Assembly: GCA_014800815.1 (NCBI GenBank)
Contig: JAAVFI010000011.1
Location: 22,822 to 86,821 of the forward strand
DNA from: Bacteroidales bacterium
Lineage (GTDB): Bacteria > Bacteroidota > Bacteroidia > Bacteroidales > Muribaculaceae
Reading direction: 5' to 3'
DNA: 64,000 bases
In this document: positions 34,872 through 41,932 of the stretch, in pieces
Layout of the letters: every line of letters begins with the position of its first letter
Numbering within the stretch: the stretch's first letter is position 1
Position numbers and translations under genes: made by a program
The notes under the pieces: generated by a model
The model's input: the letters and a program-made list of their open reading frames with translations, nothing else
Database searches by the model: none
What the model was told of the DNA's origin: nothing

Positions 34872-34893
34872 GCTGATTGCCTGACAATATAAG

Positions 34894-34925
34894 CGCCTCC
34901 CCTTGTCTTTCGACAGCGGGAGGCG
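34894..34925 (+). terminator. Terminator of pckA
   Basis: CGCCTCCC pairs with GGGAGGCG around a 16-nt loop, followed by TTACTTTTAT. Confidence 0.75.
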
Positions 34926-34975
34926 TTACTTTTATAGAAAGTTTTCTATACCTTTGCATACTAAAACTAAACGAT

Positions 34976-35215
34976 ATGGCAACAGCATTGAATAACAAAC
35001 GAGAAACAAATCTTATTTCAGAGGCCAATGCCATAACTGTAGAAGTAAGCGAGAATCCTTCTCCATCCGCAGACCCGTGGTTTAATGACCCTGAAAACAT
35101 GGCCTCTGTTCAACGCGGCATCGCTGAGATGAAAGCAGGAAAAGGTAGAGCCTATTCAATAGATGAAATAAAGGAGTACCTATTCGGCGGTAAATCAACA
35201 AAGACAATCGAATGA
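34976..35215 (+). CDS. Orphan antitoxin-like small protein
   Basis: The 79-residue acidic protein has a C-terminal half (DPWFNDPENMASVQRGIAEM, then SIDEIKEYLFG) resembling RelB/ParD-type antitoxins that occur with RelE-like toxins in Bacteroidetes. I start at the ATG at 34976 because a TACCTTTG -7 box (34949-34956) lies inside the longer open frame. No toxin gene follows; the next 200 bases hold no protein frame. It may be a leftover of a module or act on a toxin elsewhere. Confidence 0.6.
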   Translation: MATALNNKRETNLISEANAITVEVSENPSPSADPWFNDPENMASVQRGIAEMKAGKGRAYSIDEIKEYLFGGKSTKTIE

Positions 35216-35303
35216 TTTACCATAATTGACATAAAATTTAATTCAAAAAAGATTCTTGGATTAGCAACAATTTGAAAAATTTTACGTTGTATATTTACAA
35301 TGC

Positions 35304-35334
35304 TTGGGTATATAAATTTTTATTTGTACCTTTG
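35304..35334 (+). promoter_or_regulatory. Consensus promoter with no protein gene downstream
   Basis: TTG at 35304-35306, 20 nt, then TACCTTTG at 35327-35334. A hairpin terminator follows only about 35 nt later, so the product would be a short RNA. Confidence 0.6.
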
Positions 35335-35339
35335 CATCG

Positions 35340-35408
35340 CTCATCTGTACCCAGAAGGAGTTTCGAGGCTCGGTTTATCAAGGCATAAATCTGAGCCTTG
35401 TGTTTTTA
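35340..35408 (+). ncRNA. Candidate small RNA of about 70 nt
   Basis: The unit is bounded by the promoter at 35304-35334 and by a hairpin (AGGCTCGG at 35366-35373 pairing with CTGAGCCT at 35391-35398, extended by TTTAT/ATAAA) followed by TGTGTTTTTA. No start codon opens a meaningful frame. The end is an inference from the hairpin. It lies between the orphan antitoxin and the convergent DUF3800 operon, within the AT-rich island. It matches no RNA family I know. Confidence 0.45.
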
Positions 35409-35414
35409 TATAAT

Positions 35415-35957
35415 TTAATGTATATCAGGTAACCGTTTGCGGTATTTCTTCAATATAGCTTTTTCACCATATTCTCTATTCAGATAGTAGGCTGTGAGCA
35501 AAAAATACGCAGATGTATTACCATGCTGAGCTTGAAGGACAATCACATATTTCTCAGATTTATTGTAGATGTATGTTTTTACTACATTCTTTCGAGCCTT
35601 TACGTCTCGCTCAAGCACACTGAAAACAACCACTTTATCTTCAATAACCTCTTCAATATGAGGTTTTATCCAATGTAAACGTCGAGACCGGTGTATATCA
35701 AACACCCTATGTTTTACTATTTTTCCGTCTTCTTCCTCTATATCAGCCTCTTCTGTTGTAAGATGAATAAATTCTCTATCCATGTCTATCAAACCATCGG
35801 TTTTCAATGGATAAATTCTCTTATTTCTAAAAGCAAAATTTGGATTGTCCGCTATATCTCTATCAAAAATTTCCCTGAGAGATATACGCCTATCCTTGTC
35901 AGACATAAATGCAATATCTAACAATTCCGGATACTTTTTGAGCTTATTAAAAGGCAT
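35415..35957 (-). CDS. Possible BECR-fold nuclease (phage-toxin-like), partner of DUF3800 gene
   Basis: I start the gene at the ATG at 35957 (MPFNKLKKYPELL), two bases after the DUF3800 stop, giving 180 residues; an earlier in-frame ATG at 36020 would overlap by 61 nt. The second half (LHWIKPHIEE, then KTYIYNKSEKYVIVLQAQ and YFLLTAYYLNREYGEKAI) follows the strand pattern and HW..I/T-A-Y residues of barnase-EndoU-ColicinE5-RelE type nucleases carried by phages. This is a by-eye match and could be wrong. Low GC sets it apart from deoC and pckA. Confidence 0.6.
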   Translation of the reverse strand: MPFNKLKKYPELLDIAFMSDKDRRISLREIFDRDIADNPNFAFRNKRIYPLKTDGLIDMDREFIHLTTEEADIEEEDGKIVKHRVFDIHRSRRLHWIKPHIEEVIEDKVVVFSVLERDVKARKNVVKTYIYNKSEKYVIVLQAQHGNTSAYFLLTAYYLNREYGEKAILKKYRKRLPDIH

Positions 35958-35959
35958 TC

Positions 35960-36652
35960 CTAACGTTTGAGAGATATGTAGAACAAATTCACTTTCGATG
36001 CAGAAAATGGAGATGTACATGTCAGAGGTACAGCCGAATGTCCCTTTACATATTCAATAATTCTGCGCTTGGCTATAACATTACCTTTTATATCCTCTGC
36101 TAAAATACGCAAATAATAGTTTATTGCTCCCATTAGGACATCAGCCAATTGTAAAAATACACTTTCATGAGAACGTATAAATTGGAAATTCCCTATTGAA
36201 GTATTGTATTTTAAAATCTCTTTTAACTTATGCAACTTTTCTTGACTACAAGTATCTTTAATATCAAAATAGATATTGTGTAGAGCAGACATATCTGTCT
36301 TATGATGTAACAACTGAAAATACATTCTAAAATAAAAATCATTGAATGTATATTCGGCTCGTGTTTCATCGATCTGTGATTTATCAACCACCACTGCTCT
36401 AAAATTAAGACCGGATACTGAGAAAAAATATTCTACTAATTCCTGATACATCTGATAAGTCCTATCATGTATACCGGTCCACTTCCACTCTCCAGTAAAA
36501 TTATATTTTGCTTTAATTGCCTTTAATTGCTCTCTAATCACTTTTATCTGATTGGAAGCAACGCTCACATATCCATATATCATATATGGACGCCCATCAT
36601 TAGGAAGATGGGTGCTTTCATCGCAATAAATATTAAAAGTCCTTTGTGTCAT
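35960..36652 (-). CDS. DUF3800-family protein (RNase H-like fold predicted)
   Basis: The 230-residue protein begins NIYCDESTHLPNDGRPYMIYGYV, the Asp-Glu motif that opens DUF3800 proteins. It continues with NDFYFRMYFQLLHH and has the second acidic block IRSHESVFLQLADVLMGAINYYLR that closes the predicted RNase H-like active site. DUF3800 proteins are scattered in mobile and defence-type contexts with no settled function. A consensus promoter is 11 nt before its ATG. The next gene follows after two bases, so the two are coupled. The AT content is high, suggesting import. Confidence 0.85.
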   Translation of the reverse strand: MTQRTFNIYCDESTHLPNDGRPYMIYGYVSVASNQIKVIREQLKAIKAKYNFTGEWKWTGIHDRTYQMYQELVEYFFSVSGLNFRAVVVDKSQIDETRAEYTFNDFYFRMYFQLLHHKTDMSALHNIYFDIKDTCSQEKLHKLKEILKYNTSIGNFQFIRSHESVFLQLADVLMGAINYYLRILAEDIKGNVIAKRRIIEYVKGHSAVPLTCTSPFSASKVNLFYISLKR

Positions 36653-36662
36653 AACTTAACTA

Positions 36663-36692
36663 CAAAGTTACTATAAAAAAAATATTTATCAA
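36663..36692 (-). promoter_or_regulatory. Promoter of the DUF3800 operon
   Basis: On the minus strand TTG, 19 nt, then TAACTTTG, an exact consensus; the leader is only about 5-8 nt. Confidence 0.7.
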
Positions 36693-36789
36693 CTATAAAA
36701 TTAATTCATTATATATTCATATACACTATAAGTTCTCTCCTCTCTTCATTTTTCTCCCTAATCTCTAAACTTTATCGGTTTTTTTGCAT

Positions 36790-36797
36790 TATCTTTG
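36790..36797 (+). promoter_or_regulatory. -7 box of the MazG-like/deoC operon
   Basis: TATCTTTG ends 7 nt before the ATG at 36805, which excludes the earlier in-frame ATG at 36784. Confidence 0.55.
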
Positions 36798-36804
36798 CAA
36801 GACC

Positions 36805-37176
36805 ATGACTACTACCGCATACGACATAAGCCTGCGCGCACTGCAGCAGGAAGTAGACCGCTGGATTACCTCCGTAGGCGTGCGATACTTCTCGCCGCTT
36901 ACCAATATGGCTATTCTCACCGAAGAAGTGGGAGAAGTCGCCAGAATCATGGCTCGACGCTACGGCGACCAATCGGCTAAACAAGGCGAAAAATCCGACC
37001 TCGCCGACGAACTTGCCGACGTTCTATGGGTAGTGGCTGCACTCGCAAATCAGTGCGATGTAGACCTCACAGAAGCTTTCGCACGAAACATCGAAAAGAA
37101 GACCGCTCGCGACGCCGCACGCCACATCAACAACCCCAAACTCTCCGCCGAAGCCAACGAAAAAAATCAACAATAG
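36805..37176 (+). CDS. MazG-like nucleotide pyrophosphohydrolase
   Basis: The 123-residue all-alpha protein has the metal-binding EExxE...ExxD pattern of the MazG superfamily: MAILTEEVGEVARIMARRYG, then DLADELADVLWVVAALAN. Such enzymes remove pyrophosphate from (d)NTPs, often damaged ones. It has no extra MazG half, so it is the single-domain type that works as a dimer or tetramer. deoC follows after 23 nt and both act in deoxynucleotide metabolism. Confidence 0.92.
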   Translation: MTTTAYDISLRALQQEVDRWITSVGVRYFSPLTNMAILTEEVGEVARIMARRYGDQSAKQGEKSDLADELADVLWVVAALANQCDVDLTEAFARNIEKKTARDAARHINNPKLSAEANEKNQQ

Positions 37177-37199
37177 ATAACTACATAAAATATACCACT

Positions 37200-38099
37200 A
37201 TGTCAGAAACCAACACTCCCGATAAGTACGAGCAGGCAATAGCTGCCAGCCACGTAATTGAAGACGATGCCGCCGTAAGCGAAGCCGTAAAGAAAATTCT
37301 CGACGAACACACCGCTGAAAACGACAACGCCGAAGTTTACAAATTCCTCCTCAACACCATCGACCTCACAACTCTCCGCGCTGTCGACTCTCCCGCATCA
37401 GTAGCTCGATTCACTGAGAACGTAAACAGCTTCGAAGAACTCTTCCCCTCACTCCCCAACGTAGCCGCTATCTGCGTATATCCCAACTTCGCATCTGTAG
37501 TCCGCACAGTGCTCGAAGTTAGCGACGTACGCCTCGCCTGCGTATCCGGCGCATTCCCCTCGAGCCAGTCATTCGAAGAAGTGAAGATTGCCGAAACATC
37601 GCTCGCCGTAGCAAACGGCGCCGAAGAAATCGACATCGTATTCAACCTCGGATACTTCTTCGACCACGACTACGAATCCGTTTGCGACGAAATCGCCGAG
37701 CAGAAAGAAGCTTGCCGCGACGCACGCCTCAAGGTAATCCTCGAAAGCGGGGCTCTCAAGACTGCTGCTAACATCAAGAAAGCATCTGTACTCTCACTCT
37801 ACTCAGGCGCCGACTTCCTCAAGACATCCACAGGCAAAGAATACCCCGGAGCAAGCCTCGAAGCAGCATACGTTATGTGCCTCTGCATCAAAGAATACTT
37901 TGAGAAGACCGGCAACCGCGTAGGCTTCAAAGCATCAGGCGGCATCCGCACCACTGCCGACGCCGTAGCATACTACACTCTCGTAAAAGAAGTCCTCGGC
38001 GAAGAATGGCTCACCAACGAATACTTCCGTATCGGCGCCTCAAGTCTCGCAAATTCGCTCCTCACAAGCATCGCAGGACACGAAGTAAAGCACTTCTGA
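37200..38099 (+). CDS. deoC: Deoxyribose-phosphate aldolase
   Basis: A TIM-barrel class I aldolase that splits 2-deoxyribose-5-phosphate into glyceraldehyde-3-phosphate and acetaldehyde. It has VCVYPNFASVV-like sequence (ICVYPNF), EIDIVFNLGYF, the Schiff-base lysine strand ADFLKTSTGK and VGFKASGGIRT. I start at the ATG at 37200, just past the upstream gene; 299 residues is near the longer form of the family. Third positions are very C-rich. Confidence 0.95.
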   Translation: MSETNTPDKYEQAIAASHVIEDDAAVSEAVKKILDEHTAENDNAEVYKFLLNTIDLTTLRAVDSPASVARFTENVNSFEELFPSLPNVAAICVYPNFASVVRTVLEVSDVRLACVSGAFPSSQSFEEVKIAETSLAVANGAEEIDIVFNLGYFFDHDYESVCDEIAEQKEACRDARLKVILESGALKTAANIKKASVLSLYSGADFLKTSTGKEYPGASLEAAYVMCLCIKEYFEKTGNRVGFKASGGIRTTADAVAYYTLVKEVLGEEWLTNEYFRIGASSLANSLLTSIAGHEVKHF

Positions 38100-38139
38100 T
38101 ACATCACTACACTTACCCCGTAAAAACTGAATAGCAGGC

Positions 38140-38730
38140 ATGAAAATCTGGATCTACGTAGACGGTCGTCAAGAAGGACCATTCACCCTCGAAGAACTTC
38201 TCGACAAACCGGTCACCGAACATACCAAAGTATGGTACGAAGGACTTCCTAAATGGTATCCCGCAGGATATCTCGACGAAATGCGTCCGCTATTCGACGG
38301 AACCCTCGCGGCAAAATCAGCAGCGAATCCCGACGAAAGCGCACCCGCCGAAGAGCCACGCTCCGAAGCCGAAAGCACAGAGACAACATCCGAAGAAACC
38401 ATAACAATCGAAGAGACCGCCGCCAACGTAGAAGAAGTTCCCGAAACATTAGCCTCTCGCTACGCTCCCGGCCGACGCTACTACCGCCCGCAGCTCGACG
38501 AACCATGCCCTCCCACCTACATAGGCTGGAGCATATTCCTCACCATATGCTGCTGCTCACCCGTGAGCCTCGCAGGCCTCATAGCCTCAATATGCGTCAC
38601 CAGTTTCTACGGCAACGGACAGCTCAAAAAAGCACAGAAAGCATCCGACATAGCCTGCTGGCTCGTCATGATAAGCTTCGCTCTCGGCATCATTCCCGTG
38701 ATGCTCATGTCCGCTTGGTTCGGCCAGTGA
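38140..38730 (+). CDS. GYF_2 domain + CD225/dispanin membrane protein
   Basis: The 196-residue protein has an N-terminal GYF_2 (DUF4339) domain (MKIWIYVDGRQEGPFTLEEL, then VWYEGLPKWYPAG). An acidic linker runs over about residues 65-110. Two membrane helices then form a CD225/dispanin unit (PPTYIGWSIFLTICCCSPVS, then GQLKKAQKASDIACWLVMIS). CD225 is the fold of the animal interferon-induced IFITM proteins; bacterial members have no known role. It overlaps the following DUF2752 gene by 4 nt (GTGA). Confidence 0.87.
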   Translation: MKIWIYVDGRQEGPFTLEELLDKPVTEHTKVWYEGLPKWYPAGYLDEMRPLFDGTLAAKSAANPDESAPAEEPRSEAESTETTSEETITIEETAANVEEVPETLASRYAPGRRYYRPQLDEPCPPTYIGWSIFLTICCCSPVSLAGLIASICVTSFYGNGQLKKAQKASDIACWLVMISFALGIIPVMLMSAWFGQ

Positions 38731-39143
38731 AAAACAACCGCAGATATATAAGCCCGACGGCAGCCGCGACACTCATCGCAGCTGTCGTCGGGCTTGCTAT
38801 AGCCGCACTATTCTACTACAAAGTCGACCCCGCATCAGGCCTTATGCCTCGCTGCGTATTCCACACACTCACCGGATACGACTGCCCCGGATGCGGATTT
38901 CAGCGAGCGCTCCATGACCTCCTCCACGGCCACATAGCACAAGCCTGGCACTACAACGCCTTCGCATTTTTTGCACTCCCCACAGCCATTTTTTACATCA
39001 TAGTCGAAAGCCTCCGCAAAGAGAGACCACACCTTCATCGCATCGCAACACACCCGCTCATCATCTCCATACTCATGCTCTCAATCATACTCTGGTGGGT
39101 GTTCAGAAATATCAACATTGGGGTGTTGATAAGTGTTGAATAA
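38727..39143 (+). CDS. DUF2752 membrane protein
   Basis: The 138-residue protein starts at a GTG that overlaps the previous stop codon (GTGA). Four hydrophobic segments are seen, with the DUF2752 signature CVFHTLTGYDCPGCGFQRAL, which carries the conserved Cys-Pro-Gly-Cys-Gly. The role is unknown. The DUF2752 and CD225 genes are often neighbours in Bacteroidetes. The last codons already contain one of the TTATCAACA boxes of the candidate origin. Confidence 0.88.
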   Translation: MKNNRRYISPTAAATLIAAVVGLAIAALFYYKVDPASGLMPRCVFHTLTGYDCPGCGFQRALHDLLHGHIAQAWHYNAFAFFALPTAIFYIIVESLRKERPHLHRIATHPLIISILMLSIILWWVFRNINIGVLISVE

Positions 39144-39570
39144 GTCCAAAACAACTTTATAACATCTTTATTTGGACTATTGACAATAAAGATGTAAGCA
39201 CAGACGATTCGGAAAATCCAAATTTTCGAACAAGCTTTTTTTCACCCCTTTACAAATACATTCTATACACTATTTACAGGGTTTTCATCACTCCAAAGTT
39301 ATCAAAATATCAACTTCCACACTTATCAACACCATGTTGATAACCTGTCTAACCCACTATATACCACCACTATACAATGTTGATAGCATGTCAACTACCA
39401 CACATTCATACTCAATAAGCCATAAAAGCAAGAAAAAGCTCGAAAAGTTATCACAGCTTTCAACACCCATTGTTATTACTGTTGTATTTTTTGGGTCGGG
39501 ATGATTTTTAATTAATTATAAAACCAAAAAGAAAATAAAAATAAAAACAGATGTCAACAATGTTGAAAAC
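39120..39570. other. Candidate chromosomal replication origin (oriC)
   Basis: This non-coding AT-rich stretch carries a cluster of DnaA-box-like 9-mers: TTATCAACA at 39323-39331, and reversed at 39335-39343 and 39124-39132. Near matches are TTATCAAAA (39299), CTATCAACA reversed (39378-39386) and TTATCACAG (39448-39456). An A/T run at about 39502-39549 (TTTTTAATTAATTATAAAA and on) could be the unwinding element. By eye the + strand changes from C-rich (20-39 kb) to G-rich (42-47 kb) across it. No dnaA gene is in the window. Confidence 0.5.
39143..39195 (+). terminator. Overlapping inverted repeats after the DUF2752 gene
   Basis: AGTCCAAA (39143-39150) pairs with TTTGGACT (39171-39178), while ACATCTTTATT (39162-39172) pairs exactly with AATAAAGATGT (39185-39195). 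The two stems cannot form together. Either could end transcription from the left, keeping it out of the candidate origin. Confidence 0.5.
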
Positions 39571-39822
39571 CCGCCGACGAAAACCGAAGACGACCCAAGA
39601 AGGGGGAATAAAAGAACCGGGGGCGCCCCCCCGGCAGAGTCAATAAAAATGTATGTGAAGAATCCTCCTGATGATGCTTCTGAGTTCTAAATTCAACCCT
39701 CCACTAAAGGAGATCAAAATAGTACATGCGGGTCCTCAGATTTTCGGATTCGGGAATACTATAGGAACCTCTTGTGTAACCCTTGCCAGTTGACATCTTT
39801 CGTCAAGAGGAAACATAGGCAC
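39144..39822. other. 679-nt region with no supported gene
   Basis: Besides the terminator-like repeats and the candidate origin, this stretch holds a very GC-rich palindrome, CCGGGGGCGCCCCC and on (39617-39634), in otherwise AT-rich DNA. From 39640 to 39822 I see nothing coding beyond short frames; a decayed partner of the antitoxin at 39823 could lie there. Confidence 0.5.
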
Positions 39823-39999
39823 TTATTTTTCCCAGGGAAATTTAAATTCTCTCATCTGGCGCATAACTTTCGCTACACGTTCTTCCTGCTCCGCAGAGAG
39901 ACTGGGGGTAGGATTTTTTTCTCTCTCTTCAGCCTCATGCACGAAGTCTTCGGCTATTTTGCCTGAGAGGATAGGTACTGCTTTAATAGGAATAGCCAT
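39823..39999 (-). CDS. Small antitoxin-like protein, no toxin beside it
   Basis: This 58-residue frame (MAIPIKAVPILSGKIAEDFV, then EAEEREKNPTPSLSAEQEER, ending FKFPWEK) has the opening IKAVPxLxGKxAxxF of small antitoxins that I recall beside GNAT-type toxins in Bacteroides. A full promoter (TTG-20 nt-TAATTTTG, 40023-40053) faces it at 24 nt, which supports a real gene. Downstream, only a 28-codon frame follows, so the toxin is missing or decayed. Confidence 0.6.
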   Translation of the reverse strand: MAIPIKAVPILSGKIAEDFVHEAEEREKNPTPSLSAEQEERVAKVMRQMREFKFPWEK

Positions 40000-40022
40000 A
40001 ATGATACCATCTTATTTATTTA

Positions 40023-40053
40023 CAAAATTAATAAAATATATTGACACTCACAA
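40023..40053 (-). promoter_or_regulatory. Promoter of the small antitoxin-like gene
   Basis: On the minus strand TTG (40053-40051), 20 nt, then TAATTTTG (40030-40023). Confidence 0.6.
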
Positions 40054-40091
40054 CTTTATAGTAAGTATGTGTTCTAAATTAAAAAAATATA

Positions 40092-40117
40092 CCGGACCCC
40101 CACTGAGGGGAGCCCGG
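40092..40117 (-). terminator. Terminator of the DXS-like gene
   Basis: Read on the minus strand, CCGG and CCCC halves form a broken stem around a short loop, followed by TATATTTTTTTAATTT. Confidence 0.7.
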
Positions 40118-40147
40118 CATGATGGTGATAGATTAAAAAGTGAAGGA

Positions 40148-41932
40148 TTATCGGGCCGAAGCAGCTATGGCCGCATCGGCTATCTGTGAAGGCTCGAGGC
40201 CGCACATTTTTATCATTTCATCCGCACGGTAGCGGTTAGGGAACTCCTTCGGCAGACCGAGAGCGAGCACCTTCGTACGAGCTTCGCCGAGATATGCCGC
40301 CACCTTCTGACCGAAGCCGCCGTCCACAATACCGTCCTCTGCGGTGATTACGATATCATAGTCGCGAAGCGAATCGAGAGTCTCCGTATCGAGAGCCGAC
40401 AGACAGCGGGGATTGATAAGAGTAGGTTCATAGCCCTTCTCCTTGAGAATATCCGCAGCCTCAGCCATACGGTAGTAGAAATTACCCGCTCCAATCAGAG
40501 CAATGCCCTTGCCCTGACGAGTAACACTGTACGAAGGCTTCGAATAATCCTCCGCAATAGCGCACGAAGCATCGTCCACCACAGCACCACCGGGCACGCG
40601 TACCACCACAGGCTGAGAAGTCTGCTTGATAGCCCAGTCAGTCATCGCAAGGAACTCCTGGCGGCAAGTAGGAGCAAGGAAATTGATGCCCGGAATATTG
40701 CTTATCATCGCAATATCGAAGAACCCGAGGTGAGTCTCATCATTCATACCGAAGACACCCGTGTGGAATACCTCGAATACCGCCGGTTGACCGTTGATAG
40801 CCACATCCTGACTCAGCTGGTCGTAGGCTCGCTGAAGGAACGTGCTCACCACTGCGAATACAGGCCTTACACCCTCCTTCGCCAGGCCGGCAGTCATACC
40901 CACAGCCATTTGCTCCGCGATACCTACATCGATAAATCGACGGCCTGCCTCACGCCTGCGTTCAGGCGGAAAACCTACCGCACCCGGAGTACCGGCAGTA
41001 AGCACCGTTATCAGCGGATTCGTAGCCATACGGTCAAGAATATGGTTGGCAAAGACATCTGTATAATCTTCGGCCTGCTCGCCCGCAGGAGCCTCGTGCA
41101 GCGACGCTCCCGTCTTAAGATCGAAAGGACCGTTGTAGTGGAACTTCTCCTTGTCAGCCTCAGCTACAGGCAGACCGAGCCCCTTCATCGTATTGATATG
41201 CACCACCACGGGGTGGTCGATATCCTTCACCGCACGGAAAGCCTCGATAAGGCTGCGGAGATTATTGCCATAGTGAACATAGCGGTATCCGTAGCCGAAC
41301 GACCTGAAAAGATTCGGCTCTGCCGTACCGTTAGAGTTGCGGAGCAGACGCAGGTCGGCATAGATACCGCCGTGATTCTCCGCAATACTCATATCATTAT
41401 CGTTGACCACAACAATGAAATTAGTGCCGAGAGTAGAACCGTAATTCAACCCCTCGAAAGCCTCGCCGCCGCCAAGCGACGCATCGCCTATCACGGCCAC
41501 AACATTCTCATGGCCGCCGCGTATATCGCGAGCCTTGGCAATACCCGAAGCAAGCGCAAGCGAGGTAGAAGTATGACCTATCGAAAACAGATCGTATTCA
41601 GGACTCTCCTCAGGAGCCGTAAAGCCCGTCACATCTCCATAGTGAGCAGGGTCGGTAAACGCCTGCATACGTCCCGTCAGCATCTTGTGAGGATACGTCT
41701 GGTGAGATACATCGAATACTATCTTGTCGGTGGGAGTATCGAACACATAGTGCAGAGCTATGATAGCTTCTACCATACCGAGGTTAGGTCCGACGTGACC
41801 GCCGCGGGCCGAGAGTTTACGCATAAGAGCCGTACGCATTTCGGCTGCGAGCTGAGTAAGCTCATCAATACTCATCGAGCGGATATCAGCCGGACTGTGT
41901 ATAGAGTCTAAATCAATAGGTTTTGAATTCAT
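40148..41932 (-). CDS. 1-deoxy-D-xylulose-5-phosphate synthase-like TPP enzyme
   Basis: A transketolase-fold protein of about 594 residues that joins pyruvate and glyceraldehyde-3-phosphate in the isoprenoid MEP pathway if it is a true DXS. It has the family blocks FDVSHQTYPHKMLTGR, GHTSTSLALASGIAKA, the TPP motif GDASLGGGEAFEG ... VVVNDNDMSI, and a C-terminal DVGIAEQMAVGMTAGLA region. Classic DXS has DVGHQ, GDGAxTGG and about 630 residues, so this is a diverged paralog. I start at the ATG at 41932 (MNSKPIDLD); the frame opens at 41968. Confidence 0.85.
   Translation of the reverse strand: MNSKPIDLDSIHSPADIRSMSIDELTQLAAEMRTALMRKLSARGGHVGPNLGMVEAIIALHYVFDTPTDKIVFDVSHQTYPHKMLTGRMQAFTDPAHYGDVTGFTAPEESPEYDLFSIGHTSTSLALASGIAKARDIRGGHENVVAVIGDASLGGGEAFEGLNYGSTLGTNFIVVVNDNDMSIAENHGGIYADLRLLRNSNGTAEPNLFRSFGYGYRYVHYGNNLRSLIEAFRAVKDIDHPVVVHINTMKGLGLPVAEADKEKFHYNGPFDLKTGASLHEAPAGEQAEDYTDVFANHILDRMATNPLITVLTAGTPGAVGFPPERRREAGRRFIDVGIAEQMAVGMTAGLAKEGVRPVFAVVSTFLQRAYDQLSQDVAINGQPAVFEVFHTGVFGMNDETHLGFFDIAMISNIPGINFLAPTCRQEFLAMTDWAIKQTSQPVVVRVPGGAVVDDASCAIAEDYSKPSYSVTRQGKGIALIGAGNFYYRMAEAADILKEKGYEPTLINPRCLSALDTETLDSLRDYDIVITAEDGIVDGGFGQKVAAYLGEARTKVLALGLPKEFPNRYRADEMIKMCGLEPSQIADAAIAASAR

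Noticed and set aside
35415..36020. A longer start for the BECR-like gene, or a frameshifted single DUF3800 gene
   Set aside because: The DUF3800 protein reaches its normal end (KVNLFYISLKR) before its stop, and the second gene has a well-placed ATG 2 nt later with a different fold pattern, so two intact genes fit better than one broken gene.
39772..39966. 64-codon plus-strand frame in the candidate origin region
   Set aside because: It is the complement of the small antitoxin-like gene at 39823-39999, which has a consensus promoter and a family-like sequence on the minus strand.
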